Assembly (NCBI GenBank): GCA_964448935.1
Contig: CAYVBE010000007.1
Coordinates: 1 to 50,840 of the forward strand
Direction: 5' to 3'
DNA length: 50,840 nt
Origin: CAYVBE01 sp964448935
GTDB lineage: Bacteria; Planctomycetota; Brocadiia; SM23-32
The notes under the pieces were generated by a model that made no database searches, was not told the DNA's origin, and saw nothing but the letters and a program-made list of their open reading frames with translations. Positions 16,624 through 25,730 of this stretch are shown in pieces. A program made the position numbers and the translations under genes. Each line of letters opens with the position of its first letter. Within the stretch, counting starts at the first letter, position 1.

Positions 16624-17403
16624 TCAGGGCAGTTTCTCTATGGGGTCCACCGGACGGGCGTTGTGGAAAAGCCGGAAGGCCAGTTGCGGCCGGTTCGCCG
16701 CCCCCGTGGAACCCACGGTCGCGATGGGCTGGCCCTTGCTGACGCGCTTGCCCTCGGCGACCAGCGTCCGGTCCAGGTGGGCGTACCAGCTGACCCAGCG
16801 GTCGGCGTGGGAAACGGCCAGCACGTTGCCCCAGGCCGAGCCGGGGTTTTGGTCCGCGCTGACGCACGTGACCACGGTTCCGGAGGCCACCGCGCAGACC
16901 TCCGTGCCCGCCGACGCGCCGATGGCTATGCCCGGCTCCGGCAGGCCGCGAAGCGCCTGGCCGTAGTGGCGCAGAAGGTTGCCGGCCGTGGGCCACCAGA
17001 AACGGGCCGGCGGTCGCCCTCGGTGCAGGTCCGCCTGCTCTACGGCGCGTCTGGGCCTCTCGGCGGGCATCCGCGCCGGCACGCCGGGGTCGGGAGGCGT
17101 TACGCCCTCGGCGCGGGGAATGAACAGCGGCCTGCCCACCCGCACGTCGGCGGGGTCGTCTATCCCGTTCTCCTCGGCGATCCGCTGCCAGGACACGCCG
17201 AACCTTCGCCCCAGGGAATAGAGCGAATCACCCCGCTGCACGTGGTAGAGGAAGACCTCTGTTGTTGCCGGTCCTTCTTCCGGAGTCTCGGTCAGGCCGT
17301 CTCCGCCGGGCCGGGTTGTGGCACAGCCGGCGGCGAAGGCCATCAAACCGGCCCAGAATACCAGTCCCGCGCAGGTCCACCGGCGGTTCCTGAAAGCACT
17401 CAT
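16624..17403 (-). CDS. LysM lipoprotein with degenerate M23 (LytM) domain, NlpD/EnvC-like, 259 aa
   Basis: The ATG at 17403 overlaps the stop of rpiB as ATGA. The N-terminus is a lipoprotein signal with lipobox FAAGC (C27). Residues about 53-97 form a LysM domain (YHVQRGDSLYSLGRRFGVSW), which binds peptidoglycan. Residues about 150-259 align by eye with M23 peptidases, but the zinc ligands are mostly lost. The usual H..GID is EPGIAIG, and the usual HLHFE is QLAFR. Only the His of WYAHLD is kept. It is therefore probably not an active endopeptidase but an activator or scaffold, as with E. coli NlpD and EnvC, which control amidases at division. It acts in the periplasm. Confidence 0.85.
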   Translation of the reverse strand: MSAFRNRRWTCAGLVFWAGLMAFAAGCATTRPGGDGLTETPEEGPATTEVFLYHVQRGDSLYSLGRRFGVSWQRIAEENGIDDPADVRVGRPLFIPRAEGVTPPDPGVPARMPAERPRRAVEQADLHRGRPPARFWWPTAGNLLRHYGQALRGLPEPGIAIGASAGTEVCAVASGTVVTCVSADQNPGSAWGNVLAVSHADRWVSWYAHLDRTLVAEGKRVSKGQPIATVGSTGAANRPQLAFRLFHNARPVDPIEKLP

Positions 17404-17909
17404 GGGTCTGTCATTTCCCCTCGGGAGTCGCGCGCATTGTTCGCTTCGATCTCGTTCAGATAATCGTTCCTGTCGGCGTACTTTCCGCCCTCGAATTCGT
17501 GGTCGAAAAAGACTTCCAGGCGCCGCACAATGTCGGCGTAATCCATGGTTCGCTGGCCGAAGGTGATGACGTTGGCGTTGTTGTGCCGTCGCGCGTATTC
17601 TGCGGCGTCGTCGCAGTAGAGCGCCGCCGCGCGGACGCCGTCCACCTTATTGGCCGCCATGGCCACCCCCGCCCCAGTGCCGCAGACCAGAACTCCGTAG
17701 GAGCCGGACTCGGAGGCCACGGACCGGCCCACCTTCTCGGCCACGGGGGGGAAGTCTATCCTCTCCCGATACTCCTCCTGCAGGTCCACCACCTCGTTGC
17801 CGCGCTCGCGCAGCAGGGCCTTCAGTTTTTCCTTGACCTGGAACCCGGCGTGGTCACTGCCCACGTAGAACTTCTCGCCCTGCGGTCCCCTGCGTTTGTC
17901 TTCTGCCAT
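17400..17909 (-). CDS. rpiB: Ribose 5-phosphate isomerase B, 169 aa
   Basis: The start is the ATG at 17909, after GGGGGAAG. The open frame runs further upstream, but that part lies inside the preceding gene and is Arg-rich. FYVGSDHAGF (D19, H20), VCGTGAGVAMAANK (active-site C76), ARRHNNANV (H100) and FEGGKYADR are the RpiB/LacAB signature motifs. The length is normal for RpiB plus a short N-terminal tail. The enzyme interconverts ribose 5-phosphate and ribulose 5-phosphate in the cytoplasm. Its gene sits 32 bases after the HEAT-repeat gene and overlaps the LysM lipoprotein gene by 4 bases. Confidence 0.93.
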   Translation of the reverse strand: MAEDKRRGPQGEKFYVGSDHAGFQVKEKLKALLRERGNEVVDLQEEYRERIDFPPVAEKVGRSVASESGSYGVLVCGTGAGVAMAANKVDGVRAAALYCDDAAEYARRHNNANVITFGQRTMDYADIVRRLEVFFDHEFEGGKYADRNDYLNEIEANNARDSRGEMTDP

Positions 17910-17941
17910 CGCAACTTCCCCCTCGGCCGGCGCCGCTTCAG

Positions 17942-20020
17942 TCACGGGGCCGACCGTTGTTTGAGCGCTTCGATTCTCTCGGTCACGGCGGTGTCTGTCG
18001 TCTCGCCGGTTCGGCGGGCGGCCAGTTCGATCAGTGCGTCGGCGCCCGGGCCGTTTTCCTGCTCCCGCAGGCGCTCCGCCGTGTCCAGCGCCAGCATCAG
18101 CAGCTCGTCGTCGGCCGTTTTCACGGTCCTCTCGGTGCCCACGCCTTCGGCGGAGCCGGTTTCGGTCTCGCCCTCGGGTTCGGTGCCTTCCTCGACGCCG
18201 CCCGCAGCGCCACCCTCGGCGCCTTCCTCCGCGGGTGGCTCCGTCCCCAGCCACTGCCTCAGTTTCTCGATAGCCGCCGCACCCTCGCCGGCCTTCAGCA
18301 GGGCGTCCACGAACTTCCTGCGCAACTCCCCGTCGTAGCCGTCGGCCAGAAGCTGCTCGAACGTAACCGCTGCATCGTCATAGTCTTCCTGCTCCATCAT
18401 CACCTCGGCCAGTTCGCGCCGGGCTTTCAGGGCCCTGTCAGACTGCTCCGGATCATCGCCGAGCTGCTCGATCAGTCTGGACAGTATCTGGCGGTTCCGG
18501 TCCAGGTAGCCCTCCTCCCGGAAGGTGCGGGCGACGGTGGCCATAGTCTCCGGGCTGCCTTCCGCCAGGGCGCTCAGGGCGGCGGCCGCCTTGTCGCGCA
18601 CCTGTTCGCTGGGATCGTCAACAAGCGCCTGGCGGAGCGCGCCGAAGCTGGCCGGCTGCCCTAGCTCGCCCAGGGTGATGGCCGCCTGAGCGCGCACGCG
18701 GGCGCTCTCATCCTCCAGCAGCACTTCCGAAACGCGCTGGAATGCCTGCGTGGCGCCCAGCTTACGCAGCCCCTCCACCGCGAACCAGCGCACGTTCTCC
18801 TCCGGGTCGTCCAGCGCCTTCAAAAGGGCCTGCCAGGACTGCTCGCCGCCGACGTTGCCCAGCATGTTTGCCGCCTCCTCGCGAACCTCCGCGTGGGGCG
18901 AGTCCACCACGAGTTTTTCCAGGCGCGCGATGGCCTCCGGGCCGGTTGTGGTCGAGACCTCCTGCACGACGATCGCCAGCACGCCGGGATCCTCGTCCTG
19001 CAGCGCCTGCCGGATGAGATCATCCTTGTACTGCCCGCCCGCCTCCTCCACAAACTTCATCACGTTCTGCCGCACGAGCGGGTTCTCGTCGTTCAGGGCG
19101 TCGCGCAGGTCGGCGTAGACCTCCTGGTCGTCCAGCAGCGTGTCCGACGCCGCGCGGTCTGCGATGGCAGCCAGGCGAAAGGCGGCATAGTGCCGCACCA
19201 CCTCGTGCGGGCTGTCCAGGGCCGTCAGCAGCATGGACAGGTCCTCACCGCCCAGGTGTTCCACCACGTCCATCAGCGCCTGGTGGCGGTCCTGCATCTG
19301 CTGCAGTTCTCGCGTGCGCAGGCGCAACTCGGTCGAGACCTCGCGCAGGTGCTCCTCGAGCAGCTCTTCGCGGTTTCGATAACGGTTGGTCTGCCACCAT
19401 TCGCGCCATTTCCCCGGGTCGGGCGGCAGGTCGCGCCTGGCGATGCGCCGCAGCGCCTCCCACGCGGCCGTGCGGGTCCCCTCGGTCTCGCTCCCCAGGC
19501 CGGCTATCAGCACGGGCACCGCCCGCAGGGCCAGCCCCTGCCCCAGGGCGCGGAACAGCAACTGCCGCCGGGTGTCGCCCACGGTGGGGTCGGAGACGTA
19601 TTCCACCATGGCCGTCACCTCGGAGGGCCGGGTGAAATGGGCCAGCGCGGCGGCGGCCGCCTCCCGCACCTGCGGGTCGGGGTCCGAGACAGCGTCCAGC
19701 AGGGCGTCAAAGCAGCGGTGGTCGGCGGTGAAGGCAGCGGCGCGGACCATACTGATCCGCACGGCCGGGTCATCGGCCCCCCGCAGCGTCTCCAGCACGG
19801 GGGTCGCGGCGGCAGGGGCCTCCATGGAAAGCAGCGCCACGGCCGCTTTCTCGCGCACGTCAGGATCGGGCGAATCCAACCGCGCCCGCGTCGAGGCGTA
19901 GCGGTGCAGCCGGCTCTCGTCCGGCTGCTCTGCCTGTTCGGGCTCGGGCGCCACGGTCCGGCAGCCCGCCAGCAAGACCAGGCCCAGCAGGCAAACCAGC
20001 ACCGAGGTAGCTTTGCGCAT
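17942..20020 (-). CDS. HEAT-repeat lipoprotein, 692 aa
   Basis: The start is taken at the ATG at 20020, which begins MRKATSVLVCLLGLVLLAGC, a lipoprotein signal with lipobox LLAGC. An ATG at 20068 is in frame but lies inside the predicted -10 box and lacks a ribosome binding site. Residues about 40-530 are tandem HEAT/PBS-lyase-type repeats of the form D.dp.VR..Aa.aL. Examples are SPDPDVREKAAVALL, DPEENVRWFAVEGLRKL and DESARVRAQAAITLGELG. A coiled-coil stretch interrupts them near residues 225-245. The C-terminal part (530-692) looks like TPR-type helices with an acidic Glu/Gly-rich linker. Such proteins serve as periplasmic scaffolds. No enzymatic motif is visible and the partner is unknown. 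Confidence 0.85.
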   Translation of the reverse strand: MRKATSVLVCLLGLVLLAGCRTVAPEPEQAEQPDESRLHRYASTRARLDSPDPDVREKAAVALLSMEAPAAATPVLETLRGADDPAVRISMVRAAAFTADHRCFDALLDAVSDPDPQVREAAAAALAHFTRPSEVTAMVEYVSDPTVGDTRRQLLFRALGQGLALRAVPVLIAGLGSETEGTRTAAWEALRRIARRDLPPDPGKWREWWQTNRYRNREELLEEHLREVSTELRLRTRELQQMQDRHQALMDVVEHLGGEDLSMLLTALDSPHEVVRHYAAFRLAAIADRAASDTLLDDQEVYADLRDALNDENPLVRQNVMKFVEEAGGQYKDDLIRQALQDEDPGVLAIVVQEVSTTTGPEAIARLEKLVVDSPHAEVREEAANMLGNVGGEQSWQALLKALDDPEENVRWFAVEGLRKLGATQAFQRVSEVLLEDESARVRAQAAITLGELGQPASFGALRQALVDDPSEQVRDKAAAALSALAEGSPETMATVARTFREEGYLDRNRQILSRLIEQLGDDPEQSDRALKARRELAEVMMEQEDYDDAAVTFEQLLADGYDGELRRKFVDALLKAGEGAAAIEKLRQWLGTEPPAEEGAEGGAAGGVEEGTEPEGETETGSAEGVGTERTVKTADDELLMLALDTAERLREQENGPGADALIELAARRTGETTDTAVTERIEALKQRSAP

Positions 20021-20066
20021 AGCTCTGGTCCGATTCCGGGTCGAGTTCTCAACGGCCGTTACTCGC

Positions 20067-20095
20067 ATGTTATCTTATGGGGCGGGGCAGGTCAA
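20067..20095 (-). promoter_or_regulatory. Promoter of the HEAT-lipoprotein operon
   Basis: On the minus strand TTGACC (20090-20095) and TAACAT (20067-20072) are 17 bases apart. The -10 box overlaps the upstream in-frame ATG at 20068. That would put the transcript start downstream of it and supports the ATG at 20020 as the true start. Confidence 0.5.
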
Positions 20096-20137
20096 TTTAG
20101 AACGGGGGATTCTCGGGCGCACGAACGGGGGCGGCGA

Positions 20138-21544
20138 TTACTCCCGGAAGGGTGGCTGGTAGACCCTGATGGCCTTGATGGGCACTTCGCCTTCCCCTTC
20201 CACCACGAGCTCCAGGTCGTGGACTTCGTTTTCTATGCCCTGGGCCAGCACGGTGGGGTATTCCAGGCCCGGGTCCTCGACGCTTGGGGCCTCGTAGAGG
20301 TCGGTGCCGAGCAGCACGCATCCGAAGTGCAGCTCGTAGCCGGGCTTCAGCGGGCTGGGTTTCTCACCGGGGGTGCTGGTCCACCAGTGGCCGGGTTCGA
20401 TGACGATGCGGCCGGAGTCGCTGACGAACCGCTCCGTGCTGACGCCCTCGCCGTCCGGGCCGGTCACGGAGCCGGCGATCTTAAAGTGGAACTCCTCCGG
20501 TCCGCCCTCGGTGACCGTGATGGTCCATTTCTCCTCGACCGGCGGGGTTTCGGAGGTGATCTTGAAGGGCGCCCCGACGTCCCACGGCCAGTCCACGTCC
20601 GGCCCCGCGTTGGCGCGGGTGAAGGTGTAGAGCGCCGGATAGTCGGAGGGCGGGCGGCCGTCTATCAGCACCCTCGCCTTCGCACGCGGGCCGTCGGCCT
20701 GGCCGGCGAGGGCGACCACGCGGTTGCCGTCGAAGTTGAGTTTCAGTCGGCCGTCCTCGAACTCCACGTCCTCGCCCACACGGTAGGTGGTCACCAGGTC
20801 CGCCCACTCGCGCTCCGGCAGTTCCGGCCGATGGACGAGCGGCCGCGCGACCAGCTTGCCCATCAGCCGGCAGCCGTGCTCGTTCAGGTGCACGCCGTCG
20901 CGCAGCAGTTTCTGGGACTCCCAGCCGTTCTCCAGCAGGTATTCGCGCCACGGGCCGCGCACGTCCAGGAGCCGGCAGTGGTATTTCTTCGCGGTTTTCG
21001 GCAGGAACTCATCGTTCATGAACGCGGACCAGCCCTTGTCCGGCTTTGCGGGATCCTGCCGGGCGGGCAGGTGGTCGTTCAGCATCACCACCTCGGCGGC
21101 GGTGTAGCGGCGCGTGCGGGAGATGATCTTCTCGTATTTATCGTGCGCGCCGAAGACGTGGAAGATCAGCAGGTCCGGATACCAGGGGTAGAGGTCCATG
21201 TCGGCGGAGTATATGAGGCGCTGGGAGCTGAAACCGCCGATGGCCAGGTTCTCCGCCTCGATGTCCGCGTGCGGAAAGCGCTCCCGCAGGTCGGCCACCA
21301 CGTCCAGCCACCAGTCCTGTTTGGTGATGGACTGGCCGTAGAAAAGAATGCGCACCTTGTTGCGGCGCTCGGGCGTGCTGGTGGCCAGCAGCTTCATGCT
21401 GCGCTGGATGTGCTCGCCCCAGTGCGACGTGTCCTGCGGCGGCGGAGGGGCGGGGTATTCCGGCTCGGCATCATTGGCGGAAGTCTGTGTTGCCATGGCT
21501 AATCCGATGAGAAGGAGCAGGGAAACGGCCGTTCTTCGCAACAT
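20138..21544 (-). CDS. Secreted SGNH/GDSL-type hydrolase, 468 aa
   Basis: The ATG at 21544, after CGAGGGCC, begins a signal peptide (MLRRTAVSLLLLIGLAMA). The longer in-frame start is less likely because it precedes the signal. SGNH block I is FYGQSIT, with nucleophile S72 in GQS rather than GDS. Block II is AIGGFSS, and block V is DGVHLNEHG with the Asp-His pair D216 and H219. The block III Asn is not obvious (FGAHDKYE). The SGNH domain covers about residues 60-235. The C-terminal half is a beta-rich region without a recognised name. It is probably a carbohydrate esterase or related enzyme acting outside the cytoplasm. It diverges from the second sulfatase. Confidence 0.8.
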   Translation of the reverse strand: MLRRTAVSLLLLIGLAMATQTSANDAEPEYPAPPPPQDTSHWGEHIQRSMKLLATSTPERRNKVRILFYGQSITKQDWWLDVVADLRERFPHADIEAENLAIGGFSSQRLIYSADMDLYPWYPDLLIFHVFGAHDKYEKIISRTRRYTAAEVVMLNDHLPARQDPAKPDKGWSAFMNDEFLPKTAKKYHCRLLDVRGPWREYLLENGWESQKLLRDGVHLNEHGCRLMGKLVARPLVHRPELPEREWADLVTTYRVGEDVEFEDGRLKLNFDGNRVVALAGQADGPRAKARVLIDGRPPSDYPALYTFTRANAGPDVDWPWDVGAPFKITSETPPVEEKWTITVTEGGPEEFHFKIAGSVTGPDGEGVSTERFVSDSGRIVIEPGHWWTSTPGEKPSPLKPGYELHFGCVLLGTDLYEAPSVEDPGLEYPTVLAQGIENEVHDLELVVEGEGEVPIKAIRVYQPPFRE

Positions 21545-21596
21545 GCACGGGCCCTCGTGGTCCGGTGGGAATGCGAATGTGTGAACCGACACCTCA

Positions 21597-21624
21597 ATTC
21601 TAACCGCCCCCGGCCGCGGCACAA
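21597..21624 (-). promoter_or_regulatory. Promoter of the SGNH hydrolase gene
   Basis: On the minus strand TTGTGC (21619-21624) lies 16 bases before TAGAAT (21597-21602), about 53 bases upstream of the ATG at 21544. Confidence 0.4.
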
Positions 21625-21633
21625 GCGTGCGTG

Positions 21634-21662
21634 TTGATGAGGCATCCTCTACGTCCTATGAT
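21634..21662 (+). promoter_or_regulatory. Promoter of the second sulfatase gene
   Basis: On the plus strand TTGATG (21634-21639) lies 17 bases before TATGAT (21657-21662). It supports the ATG at 21709 over the earlier in-frame start at 21631, which would lie inside the promoter. Confidence 0.5.
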
Positions 21663-21708
21663 TTGCTTCTTGCGGACTGTTCACACTCACACGCGTGGGA
21701 GACGGCAG

Positions 21709-23307
21709 ATGGCCGAGGGGCGGGACGGACGAACGAACATCGTGCTGATTATGGTGGACGACATGGGATTCTCCGACATCGGCTGCTACGGGTCGGAGAT
21801 CAACACGCCGAACCTGGATGCGCTGGCGGAGGGCGGCGTGCGCTTCAGCCACGCCTACAACTGCGCCCGCTGCTGCCCCACGCGGGCCTCTCTGCTGACC
21901 GGCCTCTATCCGCACCAGGCCGGCGTGGGCCACATGGTGAACGACCGCGGCGTGGGGCCCGCCTACCAGGGCTACCTGCGGCGGGACTGCGTGACGATAG
22001 CCGAGGCGCTGAAAGCCGGCGGCTACCGCACCTGCATGTCCGGCAAGTGGCACGTGGGCGGTCCCTACAAGCCCAACCGCCCGGAGTCCTGGCAGCCGGG
22101 GGAGCCGGGGCACCCCATCCCGGTGCAGCGCGGCTTCGACACGCACTACGGCATGTTGGGCGGAGCGGGCAGCTACTTCAATCCCCCGTCCATGGTGCGG
22201 GACGACCAGATCATCCGCCCAGGCGGCGGGGATTACTACATCACGGACGCCGTCAGTGAGGAGGCGGCCGGGATGATCGAGGACGCGGGCGAGGAGGGGT
22301 CGCCGTTCTTCCTCTACGTCGGCTACACCGCCCCGCACTGGCCGCTGCACGCATTGCCGGAGGATATCGAGCGGTACCGCGGCACCTACCGCGACGGCGG
22401 CTGGGACGCCGTGCGGACGCGCCGCCAGGAGGAGTTGAAGGGCGACGGCCTTCTGGCCCCGGATTGGGACATCTCGCCCCGGGGTGAGGAGGCACCGCCC
22501 TGGCCCGACGTGGAGCAGAAGGAGTGGGACGACCTGCGCATGGCGGTCTACGCCGCCCAGGTGGACCGGATGGACCAGGGCGTAGGCACCATCATGGCGA
22601 AGCTCCGCGAACTGAACATCGAGGAGGACACGCTGGTGCTGTTCCTGTCCGACAACGGCGGCTGCGCGGAGTTCCTGCGCGAGGACGGCAGCGACGGCTG
22701 GCCGAGCCATTACGCCATACCCACGCCGGACGGACGCGAGGTGCACGTGGGCAACACGCCGGAGCTGGACCCCGGACCGGCCACCACGTTCATGAGCTAC
22801 GACCTGCCGTGGGCAAATGCCAGCAACACGCCCTTCCGGCTCTACAAGCACTGGGTCCACGAGGGCGGCATCGCCACGCCGCTGATCGCCCACTGGCCCG
22901 CCGGGATGGGCACCGCACAGCGCACGCTGCACACGCCGGTGCACGTGGTGGACCTGATGCCGACCATCCTGGAAGCGGCCGGGGTGGAGTATCCGCAGGA
23001 GCACGACGGCAACCCCATCCAGCCCGCACAGGGGGAGAGCCTGGTGCCGCTGCTGCAGGACAGGCCGTTTTTCCGCGGCCGGCCCATCTTCTGGGAACAC
23101 GAGGGCAACCGCGCGGTGCGGTGGGGACGCTGGAAGCTGGTGAGCCGGTATCCCGATCCCTGGGAGCTTTACGACATGGTGGAGGACCGCACGGAGCTGA
23201 ACGACCTGGCGGACGGGAATCCCGGCAAGGTCAAGGAGCTGAGCGCGCTCTACGAGGAATGGGCCGACCGGACCGGCGTGATCCCCTGGGAGGATCTGAC
23301 GGGGTGA
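21709..23307 (+). CDS. Type I arylsulfatase, 532 aa
   Basis: The ATG at 21709 follows GGGAGACGGCAG. NIVLIMVDDMGFSDIGCYG is the metal-binding N-terminus (D17, D18). NCARCCPTRASLLTG carries the CxPxR modification motif, with C55 the predicted formylglycine. MSGKWHVGG, YTAPHWPLHA and FLSDNGGCAEF follow in the usual order. The C-terminal LVSRYPDPWELYDMVEDRTELNDLA is standard for the family. As with the other sulfatase here, no signal peptide precedes the domain. It probably desulfates a glycan fragment. It stands alone on the plus strand, divergent from the SGNH hydrolase, and converges with the pilus operon. Confidence 0.92.
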   Translation: MAEGRDGRTNIVLIMVDDMGFSDIGCYGSEINTPNLDALAEGGVRFSHAYNCARCCPTRASLLTGLYPHQAGVGHMVNDRGVGPAYQGYLRRDCVTIAEALKAGGYRTCMSGKWHVGGPYKPNRPESWQPGEPGHPIPVQRGFDTHYGMLGGAGSYFNPPSMVRDDQIIRPGGGDYYITDAVSEEAAGMIEDAGEEGSPFFLYVGYTAPHWPLHALPEDIERYRGTYRDGGWDAVRTRRQEELKGDGLLAPDWDISPRGEEAPPWPDVEQKEWDDLRMAVYAAQVDRMDQGVGTIMAKLRELNIEEDTLVLFLSDNGGCAEFLREDGSDGWPSHYAIPTPDGREVHVGNTPELDPGPATTFMSYDLPWANASNTPFRLYKHWVHEGGIATPLIAHWPAGMGTAQRTLHTPVHVVDLMPTILEAAGVEYPQEHDGNPIQPAQGESLVPLLQDRPFFRGRPIFWEHEGNRAVRWGRWKLVSRYPDPWELYDMVEDRTELNDLADGNPGKVKELSALYEEWADRTGVIPWEDLTG

Positions 23308-23381
23308 CGCTGACGGCGCGCCGCCCGCACTGCTGCCGCCGCCGCCCGGCTCTGAATCCCGAAAATTGAGGGGGAGAGCGG

Positions 23382-23771
23382 CTAAGGCTGGCGGGCAACG
23401 GAGCCGTCGGCGAACATGGTGACGGTGGAGTACAGGTAGCCCTCGATGTGGCCGTTCCACCGGGTGGCGCCGTTCCCGTCCACGTGAAACTGGTCGTAGT
23501 CTACGTACCGCATGTCCACAAAGTCCTCAGGCGTCAGGTACTCGTCGTAGTCGGTCCCTTCCAACTCTTCCATGCTGTGCGGGTAGCGGCCGCGCGCGGA
23601 CTTGAAGACCTTTTGAACTGTACGGATTGCCGAAAGGCTGGCCACTACTTCGGTATCGTAAGCCCTGCTGGCTGAACTGCGGTACATGGGCGAGGCGGCA
23701 CTGGCGAGGATGCTGAGGATCACCACCACGATCATGAGTTCGATGAGCGTGAACGCCCTGGAGCATTTCAT
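23382..23771 (-). CDS. Type IV pilin-like protein, 129 aa
   Basis: The ATG at 23771 is preceded by GGGAGGA. The leader MKCSRA is followed by FTLIELMIVVVILSILASAA, a class III prepilin signal with Glu at mature position 5. The residue before the cleavage site is Ala, not Gly. The C-terminal domain is short, with SRAYDTEVVASLSAIRT and a later Tyr/Asp-rich region. It is a clear paralogue of the pilin at 34120, sharing the FTLIELMIVVVI core, YRS..SRAY.TEV and the RT motif after it. It is last in the pilM-N-O-P-Q operon, 102 bases after the secretin gene. It could be an alternative major pilin or a minor pilin. Confidence 0.88.
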   Translation of the reverse strand: MKCSRAFTLIELMIVVVILSILASAASPMYRSSASRAYDTEVVASLSAIRTVQKVFKSARGRYPHSMEELEGTDYDEYLTPEDFVDMRYVDYDQFHVDGNGATRWNGHIEGYLYSTVTMFADGSVARQP

Positions 23772-23873
23772 TCGGCCGTCCTCCCGGACAGAAGAGAGAG
23801 GTCTCCCATCGCCCGCGCGGAAAGGCCACAGACTCCGCGTTGCGAGCACGGTTCAGGATCGGACGCCCGCCGG

Positions 23874-25730
23874 CTATTCGGCGGATTCCGTTTCATCCTC
23901 GGGGGTCAGCAACTGGTCGAGTTCCTCGAGCTGACGCTCCACTCTGGCCCGAGTGCTGTCGGTGATGTCAAGGGGCTGACGGGTGAGCAGATCACCCAAA
24001 TGCTCTCGAGCAATGCGGTCGAGCCCCTGGGCTCGAAGGGCGGTGACATTGTCCAGAATGTGCAGGGCCAGGACTTCGTCCTTCAGCTCGGTGCGCCGCA
24101 TCCGTTCCGCCGTGGCCCGTTCGGGTTCGGACACGATGGCGGCGGACAGGAAAATGATGAGATCCACGGTCTGGACATCCCGGGTGGTGCGTCTGAACAA
24201 AGCGCCCACCACGGGAATGCTGCCCAGCACTGGGACGGAAGCGACGTTTTCAGTCTCCAGGTTCTTCAGCAGGCCGCCGATAGCGATTGTTTGCCCGTCG
24301 GCTATCAATATCTCCGTCTCGGTCTCCCGGGTGTCTATAATGGGGTATTCGGCCAGCACCTCGCCGCCAGTCCCCCTGGCGGTGACGGTCTGATTGGAGT
24401 CACTGACCACCGGATGGACGATCATGTTAATGTACTTTTGTTCGTGAATCTGGGGCACGACGCTGAGTTGTATGCCGATGTTTTCATAGTAGTCCAGCGA
24501 AGTGGTAACCTGTGCGACTTCCGTGCCGGTGATGTCCGTCTTAAGAATGGGGAATTTGTTGCCGACCAGGATGGTGGCCTCGCGGTTGTCCAACGTCAGC
24601 AGTTTGGGGGCGGACAGCACGTTGGCATCCGCCTTTTCTTCCAGTGCGTGGAGGATGACCTGAAACTCACTGCCGCCCACCTTGCGGAACATGAACGTGG
24701 CGCCCCCGTCGAAGGGGAATCCGCTGCTGAGGTCGCTGCTGGGGTTGAAATTGCCGGGACTGACCTGGCCGCTCAGGAAATTGCCCCTGAACTCGACGCT
24801 GCTGCCCCAGGGATCGGTGCTGCTGATGTCGGAAGTTTCCGCGCCTTCCACACCGGTGCCCCAACTGACCCCGAGGTCCTTCAGCTTGTCCCGGTTGACC
24901 TCCACTACGTTGGCGGATATGAGCACCTGCTGGGGCTGGACGTCCAGTTCTTCTACCAGCGCTTGAATCAACTCCACCTTTTCGGCCACATCGCTGACCA
25001 CCAGCAGTTGCGACCTGACTTCCCTTCGGTATCCTTTCGCACCTCGGCCCCGGTAGCCGAAGCCGCTGACGCCGTCACCCTGGCCGCTCCCACCGCCTCC
25101 TGTCATGCCTTCCGAGCCTCCGGACGCGAAACCCCACCCGATAAAGCCCGACTGTTTGACCACCTGCAGATTGCCGTACTCGCTCAGCAAGGGCTCCAGC
25201 GTCTCCTGGATATCCTCGGCGTCCAGGAATTTCAGATGTAATATCTCCGTCTCCAGCGGCGGCTTTTCGGGCTCCTGTTCCGGTTTATCTCTCCCTTCCG
25301 CTTCGGGCGCGATGTCGGTTGCTTCACTGATCACCATAATCTTGTCGCCAAACTTCTCGTAGGTCAGGTCGTTCGCCGTCAGCACCGCAACGAGGGCCTC
25401 CTCAACGGGGACTCCTGGAAGAAAGGCGGAGATGCGCCGGTCCTTCACCGTGGGCTTCAACACAAAACGCATGCCCGTGCGGCTGGAGACCAGGTCAAGG
25501 AAGTCCTCCAACGGCACATTCTTCAGGTTCAGGCTGGCCTGAGTGCCCTGATTGCCGCCGGAATTGAGGATCTGCTGAAGGCGTTTCACCGCAGCCGGAG
25601 CCTGTATCTGGCCGTTGTCTGTTCCGCCGGTCGTTTCCTGTTCCGCGGCCTCGACTACTGAAACCACCCAGACGGCAGAAAGGGCCAGGATAAGGACGCT
25701 GTTCACCAACGGGCTGGGTTTTCGCTTCAT
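23874..25730 (-). CDS. pilQ: Outer-membrane secretin of the type IV pilus (PilQ-like), 618 aa
   Basis: The ATG at 25730 overlaps the upstream gene's stop as ATGA and begins a signal peptide ending near VVEAA. Residues about 65-135 (SLNLKNVPLEDFLDLV to DKIMVIS) form an N0/STN-like domain. Residues about 160-262 form an N1/secretin_N domain interrupted at 195-233 by a Gly/Ser-rich insertion. Residues 270-533 are the secretin homology domain, with VPVLGSIPVVGALFRR at 499-514 as the hallmark. The last 85 residues form a charged helical tail. It builds the outer-membrane pore for the pilus, which supports a diderm host. Without context it could be a type II GspD, but pilT and pilMNO nearby favour a pilus. 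Confidence 0.92.
   Translation of the reverse strand: MKRKPSPLVNSVLILALSAVWVVSVVEAAEQETTGGTDNGQIQAPAAVKRLQQILNSGGNQGTQASLNLKNVPLEDFLDLVSSRTGMRFVLKPTVKDRRISAFLPGVPVEEALVAVLTANDLTYEKFGDKIMVISEATDIAPEAEGRDKPEQEPEKPPLETEILHLKFLDAEDIQETLEPLLSEYGNLQVVKQSGFIGWGFASGGSEGMTGGGGSGQGDGVSGFGYRGRGAKGYRREVRSQLLVVSDVAEKVELIQALVEELDVQPQQVLISANVVEVNRDKLKDLGVSWGTGVEGAETSDISSTDPWGSSVEFRGNFLSGQVSPGNFNPSSDLSSGFPFDGGATFMFRKVGGSEFQVILHALEEKADANVLSAPKLLTLDNREATILVGNKFPILKTDITGTEVAQVTTSLDYYENIGIQLSVVPQIHEQKYINMIVHPVVSDSNQTVTARGTGGEVLAEYPIIDTRETETEILIADGQTIAIGGLLKNLETENVASVPVLGSIPVVGALFRRTTRDVQTVDLIIFLSAAIVSEPERATAERMRRTELKDEVLALHILDNVTALRAQGLDRIAREHLGDLLTRQPLDITDSTRARVERQLEELDQLLTPEDETESAE

Noticed and set aside
18893..21502. 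869-codon plus-strand open frame
   Set aside because: It runs antisense across both the HEAT-repeat and SGNH genes, which have clear motifs and signals.
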